Under the pieces are notes generated by a model. It did no database searches, had not been told where the DNA came from, and saw nothing but the letters and a program-made list of their open reading frames with translations. Of a stretch of 64,000 bases of DNA, positions 8,354 to 16,449 are shown piece after piece. The translations under genes and the position numbers were made by a program. Within the stretch, counting starts at the first letter, position 1. Every line of letters begins with the position of its first letter. Origin of the DNA: UBA6107 sp964533735 (GTDB lineage: Bacteria > Chloroflexota > Anaerolineae > Anaerolineales > Anaerolineaceae); assembly GCA_964533735.1 (NCBI GenBank), contig CAZHMD010000009.1, positions 1 through 64,000 of the forward strand. The letters run 5' to 3'.

Positions 8354-9654
8354 TTCACCACCACGTTTGCCGTCCTTGCGATCGGAGCCGTTCCAGTGGT
8401 CGTATCATGCAGGAAATACAAAACGTTCTTAACCCCCGGCTGCAGCATGATCGCATCACCTTCTGTGAGCTTGTGGGTTATTTTGTAACTGCCCGCCCCG
8501 TATTTGGTCACCAGGGTGTCTTCCACCGGGTTGTCCACCAGTGTTTCGTTGTATGCCAGCCCAACTATTGCATCAAATTTTCGCCAGCTGTCCTGTGGGA
8601 TTGCCGCCAGGAAATCAAGCGTGAGGGTTCCCGCTCCGGCTGCCCGTTTTTCATAAAGCGCCACGGTCAGGTTGCCCAGATCGATATGATTGCCAAACCT
8701 GAATGGCGGGATCTGCATCGAGCCGATCTCCACCAACGCCGCACCAGCAGCAACCAGGCACCAGCGCGTTTCTGTCAACACTGTCGATCCTGCCAGCAGC
8801 TTCACCTTCAACCACAGATCGGTGTAAGCAGTCGCCTCCCTCAACCTGACGCCCATCTTATAATTTCGCTGCCTGAATGCCCCAGTAGCCAATGTCCAAC
8901 TGTCGAGTTGGTTTTCCAATGCGTCCGCCCAGGTTTCCGTCTTATATTTCCCGCCTGAACAGTTGGCGTCCGCCGTGACATCGCCCTCCATGATCAGGTT
9001 GGCCGCAGCTGGGGGTTCATTGGCTCCACTCGCAGCGAAATGACCAACCGCCAGGTGATCTACCAGCACAGCGTCGTTAACCGTGTTCTTGTACTCAATA
9101 ATTGCCGGCGTCGGCAGCACGCCCGTTACCTGGTCTGCCGCGATCTCCATATAGAGATCATCTGTACCGCCCGCGTCCTGGTGATTCACAATATTCGCGC
9201 TTACCTGGTCCGTGCCCCCCCGGTTGGTTAACTCCAGCACCACCGGCTCTTCACTCTCCCAATACGGAGCCCGTTCCACAATCACCTGGGCTTTAACCTT
9301 CAGGTCCCGCCAGCGCTTACTCAAATTTAAATTGTGCACGAGTGCCCCGCCAGTCACCCGGCTTTGCCAAGCGGTGAGCGTTCCATATTTTGCAGTGAAC
9401 AGCATCCATACACCATCTGGACCAGTCGGGTGTTTCTTTGCAAAATCAAGCGCCAGTTCGATCGCCCGCACCAGTGTTTCCAGGTTGGCATCGCTTGTTC
9501 CTTTGACCATCGCCTCAAATGCCTCAGTAACCTGCTTCCCCATTTCACCAGTCTGAGGATAGAAACCATCCAGCAGCGTATAACCGCCTGCCCTGAAATC
9601 AATCGTGCTGACCACGGTCCCGCCTGATCGAGTTTCGAATGTCAATCCGATCAT
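8326..9654 (-). CDS. Distal tail protein-like
   Basis: 442 aa directly downstream of the tape measure gene with a 4-bp overlap, the standard place for the Dit protein. The start (MIGLTFETRSGGTVV) and the beta-rich C-terminus, which resembles a galectin/carbohydrate-binding module, fit Dit-like proteins. Residues about 100-165 (YGTLTAWQSRVTGG, RWRDLKVKAQVIVERAPYW) recall tail proteins that build a ring at the tube end. No catalytic motif is visible. Confidence 0.6.
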   Translation of the reverse strand: MIGLTFETRSGGTVVSTIDFRAGGYTLLDGFYPQTGEMGKQVTEAFEAMVKGTSDANLETLVRAIELALDFAKKHPTGPDGVWMLFTAKYGTLTAWQSRVTGGALVHNLNLSKRWRDLKVKAQVIVERAPYWESEEPVVLELTNRGGTDQVSANIVNHQDAGGTDDLYMEIAADQVTGVLPTPAIIEYKNTVNDAVLVDHLAVGHFAASGANEPPAAANLIMEGDVTADANCSGGKYKTETWADALENQLDSWTLATGAFRQRNYKMGVRLREATAYTDLWLKVKLLAGSTVLTETRWCLVAAGAALVEIGSMQIPPFRFGNHIDLGNLTVALYEKRAAGAGTLTLDFLAAIPQDSWRKFDAIVGLAYNETLVDNPVEDTLVTKYGAGSYKITHKLTEGDAIMLQPGVKNVLYFLHDTTTGTAPIARTANVVVKCHPRRLTV

Positions 9655-11915
9655 TTAACCCTCCGAATTTCATCCGCCACTTTTCTACTCAGTTTGTAGA
9701 TATCTACATCATTTGCCACGTTGGCTTGAACCGTCACACTGATGGGTGCGGCCGTTGATTGTGCTCCATAGCCGCCCGCACCTGCTATTGCTGGGGTCAA
9801 CCCTCCCGCGATGTTCATATTTCCCATCCCATTGATCATTCGGGCGATTTCATTCTGAATTCCACCGAAGGAGTTTGTAAAACCTTTCCCCATGCCTACA
9901 GCCATGTTCTCGCCAATCCCTGTAAAAACCTTGCTGGGGCTGTTTATTCCAAGTACTTTTTTTACACCGTCGATGATGCCTTTAAAGAATCCCATTACCT
10001 GCTGACCGAACCAGGCAGCTCTTTGAGAGATGCCCGTCCAGATCCCGCTGACCATGTTCTTGCCAACTTCAAGTAATTTTGGGAGTAAGTTCTTGATCCC
10101 GTTCACCAGGACCTGGATCAAGTTACCTGCAGCTTTTCCGATTGCCGGCAGCATTGTTCCAATACCTTCAACAAGAGCAATTACCAGCTTGACCGCTGCA
10201 TCCGCGATTAATGGAAGTGATGTAATAATGGCGTTGATCAGCGCCTCAATCAGCACCGGGATCGCTTCGATTAACGCGGGTATGGCCGTAATTAATCCCT
10301 GCACCAGAGCAAGGATGATCTGCAGCGCTGCATCAATAAGGAGCGGTAAATTTTCAATAATTATCTGGATCATCTGCGGGATTATTGCTGTGATCGCCGG
10401 GATCAATTCTGGCAGCGCCTGTGCTATCCCGAGGGCAATAGTGATGATCATCTGCAACCCGGCTTGTAAAAGCATGGGCAACATCGGCAAAATTGCATCC
10501 ACAAGACCCACAACGATCTGGACCGCAGCATCAGTCAGCATCGGCAGGTTATCCACAATGAACTGCACCAGGCTGGTGATGATGCTGATCGCTGCTGGCA
10601 GGATGGCTGGAAGGTTCTGAACAATCGCGGTCACTATTCCCTGGATGACTCCCAAGCCTGCCTGGATCATTTTGGGGGCTTCGGTTGCGATATTATTGAC
10701 AATCTCACCCAGCAGCCCTCCGATTCCCTCTGCCATCTTCCCCAGGTCGCCATTTGAACCCCTCACGATCTCAGAGAACTTACCAAGGTATTTTTCAGCG
10801 CCGGCTGCAAGACCCTGGAATGCCGGCAAAAATGCTGTGGCCAGCGTTCCTACAGTTCCTTTCAATCCGGCTTTAAGACCAGCCAGGGTATCCCCGAACG
10901 CCTCGAGCGACTCGACATCTTCCTTTTTCATCACCGCGCCCATTTCATAGGCTTTATTCGTCAAGGCTTGCATTTCCTCTGCAGATGTTTTGATCAGGGG
11001 ATTGAGATCTGTTGCACTTTTTCCGAGCAGGGACATGGCTAAAACATCCCGCTCGGTCTCATTGGCAACTCCACCAAGAGCCGTGAGCGTTTCCTGCCAC
11101 ACCACTTTACTGTCCCTCAAACTGCCATCTGCGTTGGTAACAGAAATACCGAGTTTTTCAAAATCCTCGATCTGCGCCTTATTCCCATCCCTGGCAGCGT
11201 CCATGCTCTTTTTTAACTTGTCTTGGCTGCCCGCCATCGTTTCAATTGAGACGCCAACCTGGTCGCCAATAAATTTCAATTCCTGCAGACGCACCACTTC
11301 AATGCCAGTTTGGTTGGAAAGGTCCACCAGCTCACCGGCTGCATCCGCAGCTTTTACAACCATACCGCCAATAGCACCTGCTGCAGCTGCTGCGCCAGCA
11401 GCTAATCCCACGATCGCCTTGCCACCAGTTTTTATGGCAGTACCAAGCCCTGACATGATGCTCTTCAACCGTTGAGCGTTTTTCTCTGCCCGATCCTCTT
11501 CATTTGCCAGGTTCCCCATGCCTTTACTGGCATCCTGGGCTTCGTCTCCCAGTTTATCCAGCGCAGTGCTAGCCTGGTTTAGCTCACCCTGCATTTTATT
11601 CAGGGTCTCGGTCTCTTTATTGATCTTGATCTGCAGCTCCTGCATTTCCTTGCCGCTGGTTTTTCCTTCTGCTGCCAGCTTGTCATAAACCCCCTGCAGG
11701 CCTTCAACTTTTTGCTTCTGGATTGAAATGACTTCACCCAGACTCTTGATCCGGGCTTCCAAACCTGCAGAATTATTCTCCCAATCTTCCATACCGGCAG
11801 CCACCGCTTTAAATCCGGATTCCATCACCCGGATCTGTCGGTTAAGCTCTGCCATCCCTGCCTTAAAATCGGTGGTGTCAAATATTATTTTTGAAGAAAG
11901 CGGATTATCGCTCAT
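9651..11915 (-). CDS. Tail tape measure protein
   Basis: About 754 aa from ATG 11915, preceded by GAGG at good spacing; a TTG three bases upstream is less likely. Residues about 1-150 are a charged coiled coil. A small hydrophobic Gly/Ala segment follows (about 165-190). Residues about 390-640 are a long run of repeated amphipathic/hydrophobic segments (NLPAILPAAISII, NLPMLTDAAVQIVVGLV and similar). This is the classic tape-measure layout that sets tail length and helps DNA pass the membrane. It follows the tail chaperone genes as expected. Confidence 0.95.
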   Translation of the reverse strand: MSDNPLSSKIIFDTTDFKAGMAELNRQIRVMESGFKAVAAGMEDWENNSAGLEARIKSLGEVISIQKQKVEGLQGVYDKLAAEGKTSGKEMQELQIKINKETETLNKMQGELNQASTALDKLGDEAQDASKGMGNLANEEDRAEKNAQRLKSIMSGLGTAIKTGGKAIVGLAAGAAAAAGAIGGMVVKAADAAGELVDLSNQTGIEVVRLQELKFIGDQVGVSIETMAGSQDKLKKSMDAARDGNKAQIEDFEKLGISVTNADGSLRDSKVVWQETLTALGGVANETERDVLAMSLLGKSATDLNPLIKTSAEEMQALTNKAYEMGAVMKKEDVESLEAFGDTLAGLKAGLKGTVGTLATAFLPAFQGLAAGAEKYLGKFSEIVRGSNGDLGKMAEGIGGLLGEIVNNIATEAPKMIQAGLGVIQGIVTAIVQNLPAILPAAISIITSLVQFIVDNLPMLTDAAVQIVVGLVDAILPMLPMLLQAGLQMIITIALGIAQALPELIPAITAIIPQMIQIIIENLPLLIDAALQIILALVQGLITAIPALIEAIPVLIEALINAIITSLPLIADAAVKLVIALVEGIGTMLPAIGKAAGNLIQVLVNGIKNLLPKLLEVGKNMVSGIWTGISQRAAWFGQQVMGFFKGIIDGVKKVLGINSPSKVFTGIGENMAVGMGKGFTNSFGGIQNEIARMINGMGNMNIAGGLTPAIAGAGGYGAQSTAAPISVTVQANVANDVDIYKLSRKVADEIRRVK

Positions 11916-11939
11916 CAATTACCTCAGGGTTTTGAAAGG

Positions 11940-12190
11940 TCAGAAGTCGATCTCATCGCAATACACTCTTTTTGATGCCGACTTATTGCCTGTGCTTTCA
12001 TGTCCAACAGCCACGAACCTATCAATAAACGGGATCAGGCTGGATATGTCTGTTTTATCTATTTCGTACAAGGACCAGTGAAACTCTTTGATCAGTGTGA
12101 TTTCGAGATCCACCATCCAGGTAATACCGTCAAGATCTTCATCAGTCGTTTCAACCGGGCTATCTGACCCGGTTAGGTAGGGTTTCCTGT
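11940..12190 (-). CDS. Tail assembly chaperone -1 frameshift extension (gpGT-like)
   Basis: The -1 frame relative to the upstream chaperone ORF is open from about 12190 to a TGA at 11940-11942, adding about 80 residues. The extension includes EITLIKEFHWSLYEIDKTD and ends ...YCDEIDF. It has no own start codon, lies exactly between gpG and the tape measure, and is preceded by a slippery site and hairpin. This is the arrangement of lambda G/GT, where a few percent of ribosomes make the fusion needed to load the tape measure. Confidence 0.85.
12153..12188 (-). promoter_or_regulatory. Programmed -1 ribosomal frameshift signal
   Basis: On the coding strand the heptamer AGGAAAC (12188-12182) is a variant of the G-GGA-AAN class. 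It is followed by a 7-nt spacer and a perfect 7-bp hairpin AACCGGG...CCCGGTT (12174-12168 with 12159-12153, loop 8). The zero-frame stop TAA (12175-12173) lies at the base of the hairpin. The exact slip codon is inferred, because the tandem slip involves mismatches. Confidence 0.75.
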
Positions 12191-12526
12191 TTTCTTGAAC
12201 TCTGAGAAGGCGCGTGTGACAACTGCCTGAAGCACACTGATCATCTCGCCAGTCTCAGTACCCCATTCGATTTCTTCTATGGTTACCTGGCCGTGAAAAA
12301 CATCTGCCACCAGCCCGGTCAGATTATCAAACCCATCTTCACCCAATTTTTCAAGCATTTTGTTGATCTGATCTCCGGAGTCTTCCTCTTTCTGATCGTA
12401 ATCAAGGGATTTGGCCAGCTTGATTGCCCGTTTCAAAATTCCCCACGGGACCAGGGAAGTCTGCAGTTCTTTTTTTGGTTCATGCGTTTGAGGATCATAG
12501 ATCGTCAATTTGATCGGGCTTGTCAT
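12173..12526 (-). CDS. Tail assembly chaperone (gpG-like)
   Basis: 117 aa, acidic, mostly helical, without recognised catalytic residues. Size, position between the major tail protein and the tape measure, and the frameshift signal at its 3' end identify it as the short form of the tail chaperone that coats the tape measure during tail assembly. The AAGGAT site precedes ATG 12526. Confidence 0.85.
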   Translation of the reverse strand: MTSPIKLTIYDPQTHEPKKELQTSLVPWGILKRAIKLAKSLDYDQKEEDSGDQINKMLEKLGEDGFDNLTGLVADVFHGQVTIEEIEWGTETGEMISVLQAVVTRAFSEFKKTGNPT

Positions 12527-12544
12527 GGAGATCCTTTCTTCCTT

Positions 12545-12573
12545 ATCCCCCTCTCAATTTCTGAGAGGGGGAT
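12545..12573 (-). terminator. Intercistronic hairpin after the major tail gene
   Basis: ATCCCCCTCTCA (12545-12556) and TGAGAGGGGGAT (12562-12573) form a perfect 12-bp stem with a 5-nt loop. It lies between the major tail gene and the chaperone gene. No T run follows on the leftward strand, so it is more likely an attenuator or an mRNA-stabilising hairpin than a full terminator. Confidence 0.7.
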
Positions 12574-12589
12574 TGATTTTGGTTGTTGA

Positions 12590-13504
12590 TTAGGTCGTGG
12601 TGAAGTTGATTGCGCCCTTCAGCGTTTGACCATAGATATCAGTCACCGCGTAGGTGATGATGTAATCTGTCGTGCCAGTCAGGCTGGCTGTTGGGTTGAT
12701 CGTCACGATCTTCTTTGTGGCATCCAGTGAGTATGCACCAGCCACTGCAGCACCTGCACCTGCTTCGATCAATAAGATGTTATCAATCACACTATCCGGC
12801 ATCTCATTGTTGAAGGTGAGGGTCTGGTTCGCGCTCACTGAAATACCAGATGCTCCATCAGTAGGTACACTACTGAATAGAGCTAACGCATCTGGGGCAA
12901 CGATCACCGGGGTCTGCACAGCATCGAAGAAAGTCGTGCCACTGAAATTGGAGGAGTCCTCATCCCCGACCACCCGTTTCACACTTTTGTTGATATCCCC
13001 CAGGTCAAAAACATGCACCGTGCTCATCGCTGTGAACATGATCTGCGCCGGTTTTGGGGTGGCTTTTTCCGCCTTTGTACTGGCTTCATCCTTGGGAACC
13101 GAGAACTTGCCCTTGAGATATTGGAAGTACCGATAGCTGCCATTACTCTTCATCGACCTGAACGATAAGGCTGCATCCGGGGGAGTGGCTTGCCCTGCCT
13201 GGTCAAACATCCGGCCGCTGGCAACGTCGAAGACCTTACCAAGGTATTTGGCCAGGATGGAGATCGGGATGTTGGTGGTCGAAAGCGTGATCTTGGTAAC
13301 GCCTTCGCTCGTCATGATGTCGAACGGCTGGTCATCCGCATATTGGATATCCTGAGCGCTCTCCGGTTCCGCACTTGCATCGATCGCGGGAGCGAAAACC
13401 TCCGGAACATCCGCCACGTAAGCCGCAGCATCATCCTGGGTAACCAAGGCAACGTGCACCTGGTCTAGCCCGACAATACTTTTATATTCAGCTTGAACTA
13501 CCAT
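12590..13504 (-). CDS. Major tail (tube) protein with C-terminal Ig-like domain
   Basis: 304 aa. Residues about 1-200 match siphophage tube proteins in character and position (VVQAEYKSIVGLDQVHVA at the start, beta-rich, no cysteines). Residues about 205-304 form a Big_5-like Ig fold (FSSVPTDGASGISVSANQTL; NPTASLTGTTDYIITY). Such C-terminal domains decorate the outside of many tails and may bind cell-surface sugars. It is followed by a strong hairpin, which fits the need for more tube protein than chaperone. Confidence 0.85.
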   Translation of the reverse strand: MVVQAEYKSIVGLDQVHVALVTQDDAAAYVADVPEVFAPAIDASAEPESAQDIQYADDQPFDIMTSEGVTKITLSTTNIPISILAKYLGKVFDVASGRMFDQAGQATPPDAALSFRSMKSNGSYRYFQYLKGKFSVPKDEASTKAEKATPKPAQIMFTAMSTVHVFDLGDINKSVKRVVGDEDSSNFSGTTFFDAVQTPVIVAPDALALFSSVPTDGASGISVSANQTLTFNNEMPDSVIDNILLIEAGAGAAVAGAYSLDATKKIVTINPTASLTGTTDYIITYAVTDIYGQTLKGAINFTTT

Positions 13505-13506
13505 TT

Positions 13507-13854
13507 TTACTCCTCATTCAAAAAGTTGAAATCCCGGGAATATCCAAAGTGCTGCGTTTCCGGGTTGAACGGTAAATTCCGTCCTGCTGCGTATGTAAAT
13601 CCAGCCGCGATCATCGCGCCTTCAATGTCTGGCATCGCTGCCAATCCAGCGCGGTTAAAGTAGTTGACCTGCATTTTGTAATTGCGCAGTTTTTCGTCAT
13701 TATCTGCATGCTGCAATGGAGGGGCATCGATGAGTTGGTACACCAGGTAAGCATCCGGAAGATCCGCACCTTGCGCAGTCAAATACCGGTCCGCAGCCAT
13801 AGGGATGCTTAATCCTGCCAGTGCGGTGCTTGTAACAGACCAGATATCCAGCAT
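13507..13854 (-). CDS. Tail terminator/completion-like protein
   Basis: 115 aa located just before the tube protein gene, where the tail terminator (gpU-like) normally lies. Its stop and the next start are separated by 2 bp, and it overlaps the gp10-like gene by 1 bp. The short alpha/beta sequence (DAYLVYQLIDAPPLQHADN; KMQVNYFNR) resembles proteins that cap the tail tube. The assignment is based on position plus these features. Confidence 0.65.
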   Translation of the reverse strand: MLDIWSVTSTALAGLSIPMAADRYLTAQGADLPDAYLVYQLIDAPPLQHADNDEKLRNYKMQVNYFNRAGLAAMPDIEGAMIAAGFTYAAGRNLPFNPETQHFGYSRDFNFLNEE

Positions 13855-14246
13855 TATTTCTCGCTTCCCATAATGACTTTTTTCATTGCAGCCCGTGCAG
13901 CCCCCATATCCTCATCCACAGTCGCTCTGATATAGGATTGGGCTGCCATGTTCGAAGTGCCATATTCCTGGGCGTTTCCATATCGGGAAGTCTCAGCATC
14001 AGTTCCTTTTTTTAATCCAACAGTTACAAAGTGCTGATTTCCGTCTGTGTTTGGACCTTCGACATCGATTTGATCTTCAAGATTATGAGTATCCTTTCGC
14101 ACTCTGCGCTTCATTCCAGCTTTGAGGATCGCTCCACCGGCTTTGAGAGCATCATCCACCAGCTCATCAATGTTCTGAGCGGATGCTGCGATTTGTTCAA
14201 GATATTTGGTTAATCCCTTGGTCTCCAGTTTCACCCGGATCGCCAT
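13854..14246 (-). CDS. HK97 gp10-like head-tail joining protein
   Basis: 130 aa with the pattern of HK97-gp10 family proteins: an N-terminal MAIRVKLETKGL strand followed by helices, a basic middle (GMKRRVRKDTHNLEDQI), then AQEYGTSNMAAQSYIRATVD. The EYGT...PxxFxRPA-like end is characteristic of the family. It helps to attach the tail to the head. It sits between the adaptor and the terminator genes. Confidence 0.85.
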   Translation of the reverse strand: MAIRVKLETKGLTKYLEQIAASAQNIDELVDDALKAGGAILKAGMKRRVRKDTHNLEDQIDVEGPNTDGNQHFVTVGLKKGTDAETSRYGNAQEYGTSNMAAQSYIRATVDEDMGAARAAMKKVIMGSEK

Positions 14247-14247
14247 G

Positions 14248-14592
14248 TCAACCGCTCCTCATTTTCTTGACCTTCAATTCCAGGTATTCATGTCGCTCCT
14301 GGATGTCATCGATGCTTACGATTTCATAACGATTGGTTCCTTTCAACACAGCGCAGGTCACATCCACATCACTTCGGTACCGGATCAAAACGGTTGCTGG
14401 CATTTCAGCTTGCACAGTATTCGCTGCCCAGGCTTCACTGCCATGAACATTGATCCACTTTGCCCAGACAGTGGCAAGATCGGTCCATCCGGGGGATTGA
14501 AAGCCACCAGTTCCTGCAGTAACAGTGCGTTTCTGCATCTTGACTGATGTCCGCAGATCACCTGGATTGGTTACCGTATTCCCGATTTTCAT
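14248..14592 (-). CDS. Head closure / head-tail adaptor protein
   Basis: 114 aa, similar in layout to SPP1 gp16-type head closure proteins: GDLRTSVKMQKRT at the start, the WTDLATVWAKWINVHGSE core, and a C-terminal EIVSIDDIQERHEYLELKVK strand. It overlaps the upstream connector by 4 bp. It would form the ring that closes the portal after packaging and docks the tail. Confidence 0.85.
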   Translation of the reverse strand: MKIGNTVTNPGDLRTSVKMQKRTVTAGTGGFQSPGWTDLATVWAKWINVHGSEAWAANTVQAEMPATVLIRYRSDVDVTCAVLKGTNRYEIVSIDDIQERHEYLELKVKKMRSG

Positions 14593-15092
14593 AAAGACTC
14601 CGGAGGGATCAGGTAAGCTCGATAGTATTTTTCAGACAGATCGCTGGTGGATACCTGTTGTATCTGGTCGTCAACGGAGATGATTGTTTCAAACGCTGTG
14701 GATTGATCACCACTCACACCAATTAATCCGGTGAGAGTAGCAACCGTATCACCAGCCTCGACCCCGGGCAGGTAGATTGATCCCGCGCCATTCAGTCCGG
14801 CAAATTCTCGGTACCTGAGGGCGATAGCTTCAAGTTGCACCAAGGCAGCACTTAAGCCAAACCCCAAAGCGTTACCCGAATTAACCATTCCGGGGTTTTC
14901 ATGCCAGAGCACCAGTAGCATTCTTGCCGCACTCTTAGCTTCTGAGCGGATGGATGCATCTGCAGCCCAGTCGTGCCCGGTGGCATTCTTGATGTAGGAA
15001 TCCACAAGAGGCAGCAGGGCCAACATATCAGCATCGGTCGTTTCACACCGTAAAGCTGTCGCAGCTTCAGAGTTACTTAATATATTGGCCAT
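14589..15092 (-). CDS. Head-tail connector (gp6-like)
   Basis: 167 aa, mainly helical. Residues about 20-110 resemble HK97 gp6-like connectors (LPLVDSYIKNATGHDWAAD; SAARMLLVLWHENPG), an adaptor ring under the portal. The C-terminal part is less conserved. Good GGAAAGG ribosome site before ATG 15092. Confidence 0.8.
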   Translation of the reverse strand: MANILSNSEAATALRCETTDADMLALLPLVDSYIKNATGHDWAADASIRSEAKSAARMLLVLWHENPGMVNSGNALGFGLSAALVQLEAIALRYREFAGLNGAGSIYLPGVEAGDTVATLTGLIGVSGDQSTAFETIISVDDQIQQVSTSDLSEKYYRAYLIPPESL

Positions 15093-15123
15093 GCATACCT
15101 GCCTTTCCTGTATTCCGCGGTTA

Positions 15124-16101
15124 CTAAGAAGCCGGCACAGCGATCGAACGCCCGTCCGGTGCGGTAACCGAGGTCACAGCACAGACGTTCTGCATCCATT
15201 CATCACCGGTTCCTGGAACGTAATTGGAGGTGTCGTACTCTCCACACAGCACATTCTCTGTAACGATGTTGTTGTTGCCACCGGTCAGATCAATGTACTT
15301 GGCAGTGGAGCGTACTTTTCCAAAAACGTTACCCTTGATGATTGCGCTATTCAGCGGGGCATCGATGTGAGTCACATTGCCGAAGTCGCTCGTCTCAGAG
15401 GGGAAGATGTTGCCGATGATCTTCCAGTTCAATGGGTTGGCCACGGAGGTGCTGGAGTTCTTGATTGCTTCGGCAGTGAATGCTTGCAACTGGCAGCCTT
15501 CGACGGTCACGTTGTAGCAGCCGCCGATATCTTCGATGAAGTGCTCACCGGCAATTCCGCGCATGTTGATGAATGACGCGTGTGAAGCATCGTATTCAGC
15601 GGTGCCAGACAGGGCATTTCTCTCCAATTGGAATGCGGCAGCATCCACCGGAGCGTCGACCATGAAGTTCATGAACTTCCACCCGCGCCCGCGCACTTTC
15701 AAGAGCGGGGTTACAGCCGTTGGGGAAGCAGGTGGTCGCCAACAGGCAGCACCTGGATGCGTACCGGCAGATGGCAGATCCGGGTGATGCAGGGATCCGC
15801 ACCCGATAATCGAGACGTCAAACACCAGGTTCGAACCCACCAGTTCTTCGCGCACATCCCCGACAAAGAAAATCTTGCCGAGAGTGCCCACTACAGCCAG
15901 CGCAGCGCCCATAGTTTTGAATGCTTGAGACCATGATTTACCATCGTTGGTATCCAGTCCATTGACGGTGTCAACATAATAGCTTTGAGAAGGAGCTACC
16001 CCAACGAGAGCACCCTCGATGACCAGCTCCCCGCCTGGACCAATGACCCAGCGATCTCCGCCATTTTCCATGCGATTTTTTGTTACAGCATAATCAGTCA
16101 T
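15124..16101 (-). CDS. Beta-helix protein in the head module
   Basis: 325 aa. After a short N-terminal strand region there is YYVDTVNGLDTNDGKSWSQA, the usual entry of right-handed beta-helix (pectate-lyase-like) proteins. Repeating N-x-I/V strands follow (NVTVEGCQLQAF; NWKIIGNIF; SAIIKGNVFGK; NNIVTENVLCG). Such proteins are normally tail spikes, but this gene lies between the capsid module and the connectors. It may be a capsid decoration or vertex spike. No catalytic residues could be assigned. Confidence 0.7.
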   Translation of the reverse strand: MTDYAVTKNRMENGGDRWVIGPGGELVIEGALVGVAPSQSYYVDTVNGLDTNDGKSWSQAFKTMGAALAVVGTLGKIFFVGDVREELVGSNLVFDVSIIGCGSLHHPDLPSAGTHPGAACWRPPASPTAVTPLLKVRGRGWKFMNFMVDAPVDAAAFQLERNALSGTAEYDASHASFINMRGIAGEHFIEDIGGCYNVTVEGCQLQAFTAEAIKNSSTSVANPLNWKIIGNIFPSETSDFGNVTHIDAPLNSAIIKGNVFGKVRSTAKYIDLTGGNNNIVTENVLCGEYDTSNYVPGTGDEWMQNVCAVTSVTAPDGRSIAVPAS

Positions 16102-16182
16102 TTTTTCCTCTTTCTAGCGCGGCCTTCCCGCGCGTATTCGGAGTATCAAGTCTTTGAGTGTTTTGGTTGATTTCGTAGAGGA

Positions 16183-16380
16183 TTACTTGCCCTTTTTCTT
16201 GCCTTCGACGGGTGTCTCAGGCTCCGGGTCCTCAACAATCTCAACATCACCTTCACCGATTTCTTTGGCTTTCTTCTGATCAATCAACGATTCAGCTTCA
16301 GCTTCTGAAATCTCGATTTCCTGCCCTTTAGTAACGGGCTTTCCATCTGCCATCGTATCTTTCGTGATTTTCACTTTCAT
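16183..16380 (-). CDS. Small charged head-module protein
   Basis: 65 aa from ATG 16380, which is preceded by GGAGG at 8 nt; a GTG at 16395 overlaps that site and is not used here. It begins MKVKITKDTMADGKPVTKGQ and ends in a Lys-rich tail (EGKKKGK). Small proteins of this type next to capsid genes are often decoration or head-fibre components. I do not recognise a family. A 13-bp hairpin lies just upstream of its ribosome site. Confidence 0.7.
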   Translation of the reverse strand: MKVKITKDTMADGKPVTKGQEIEISEAEAESLIDQKKAKEIGEGDVEIVEDPEPETPVEGKKKGK

Positions 16381-16397
16381 TTGGTTTACCTCCACAG

Positions 16398-16435
16398 ATA
16401 CCCTGTAAAGACAAATAAGAACCTTTACAGGGTAT
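16398..16435 (-). terminator. Intercistronic hairpin after the capsid gene
   Basis: ATACCCTGTAAAG (16398-16410) and CTTTACAGGGTAT (16423-16435) form a perfect 13-bp stem, loop 12. The T run follows only on the + strand. On the coding (leftward) strand it probably acts as an attenuator or 3'-end stabiliser after the capsid mRNA, and it lies 4 bp from the ribosome site of the next gene. Confidence 0.75.
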
Positions 16436-16449
16436 TTTTGATTGGATTA

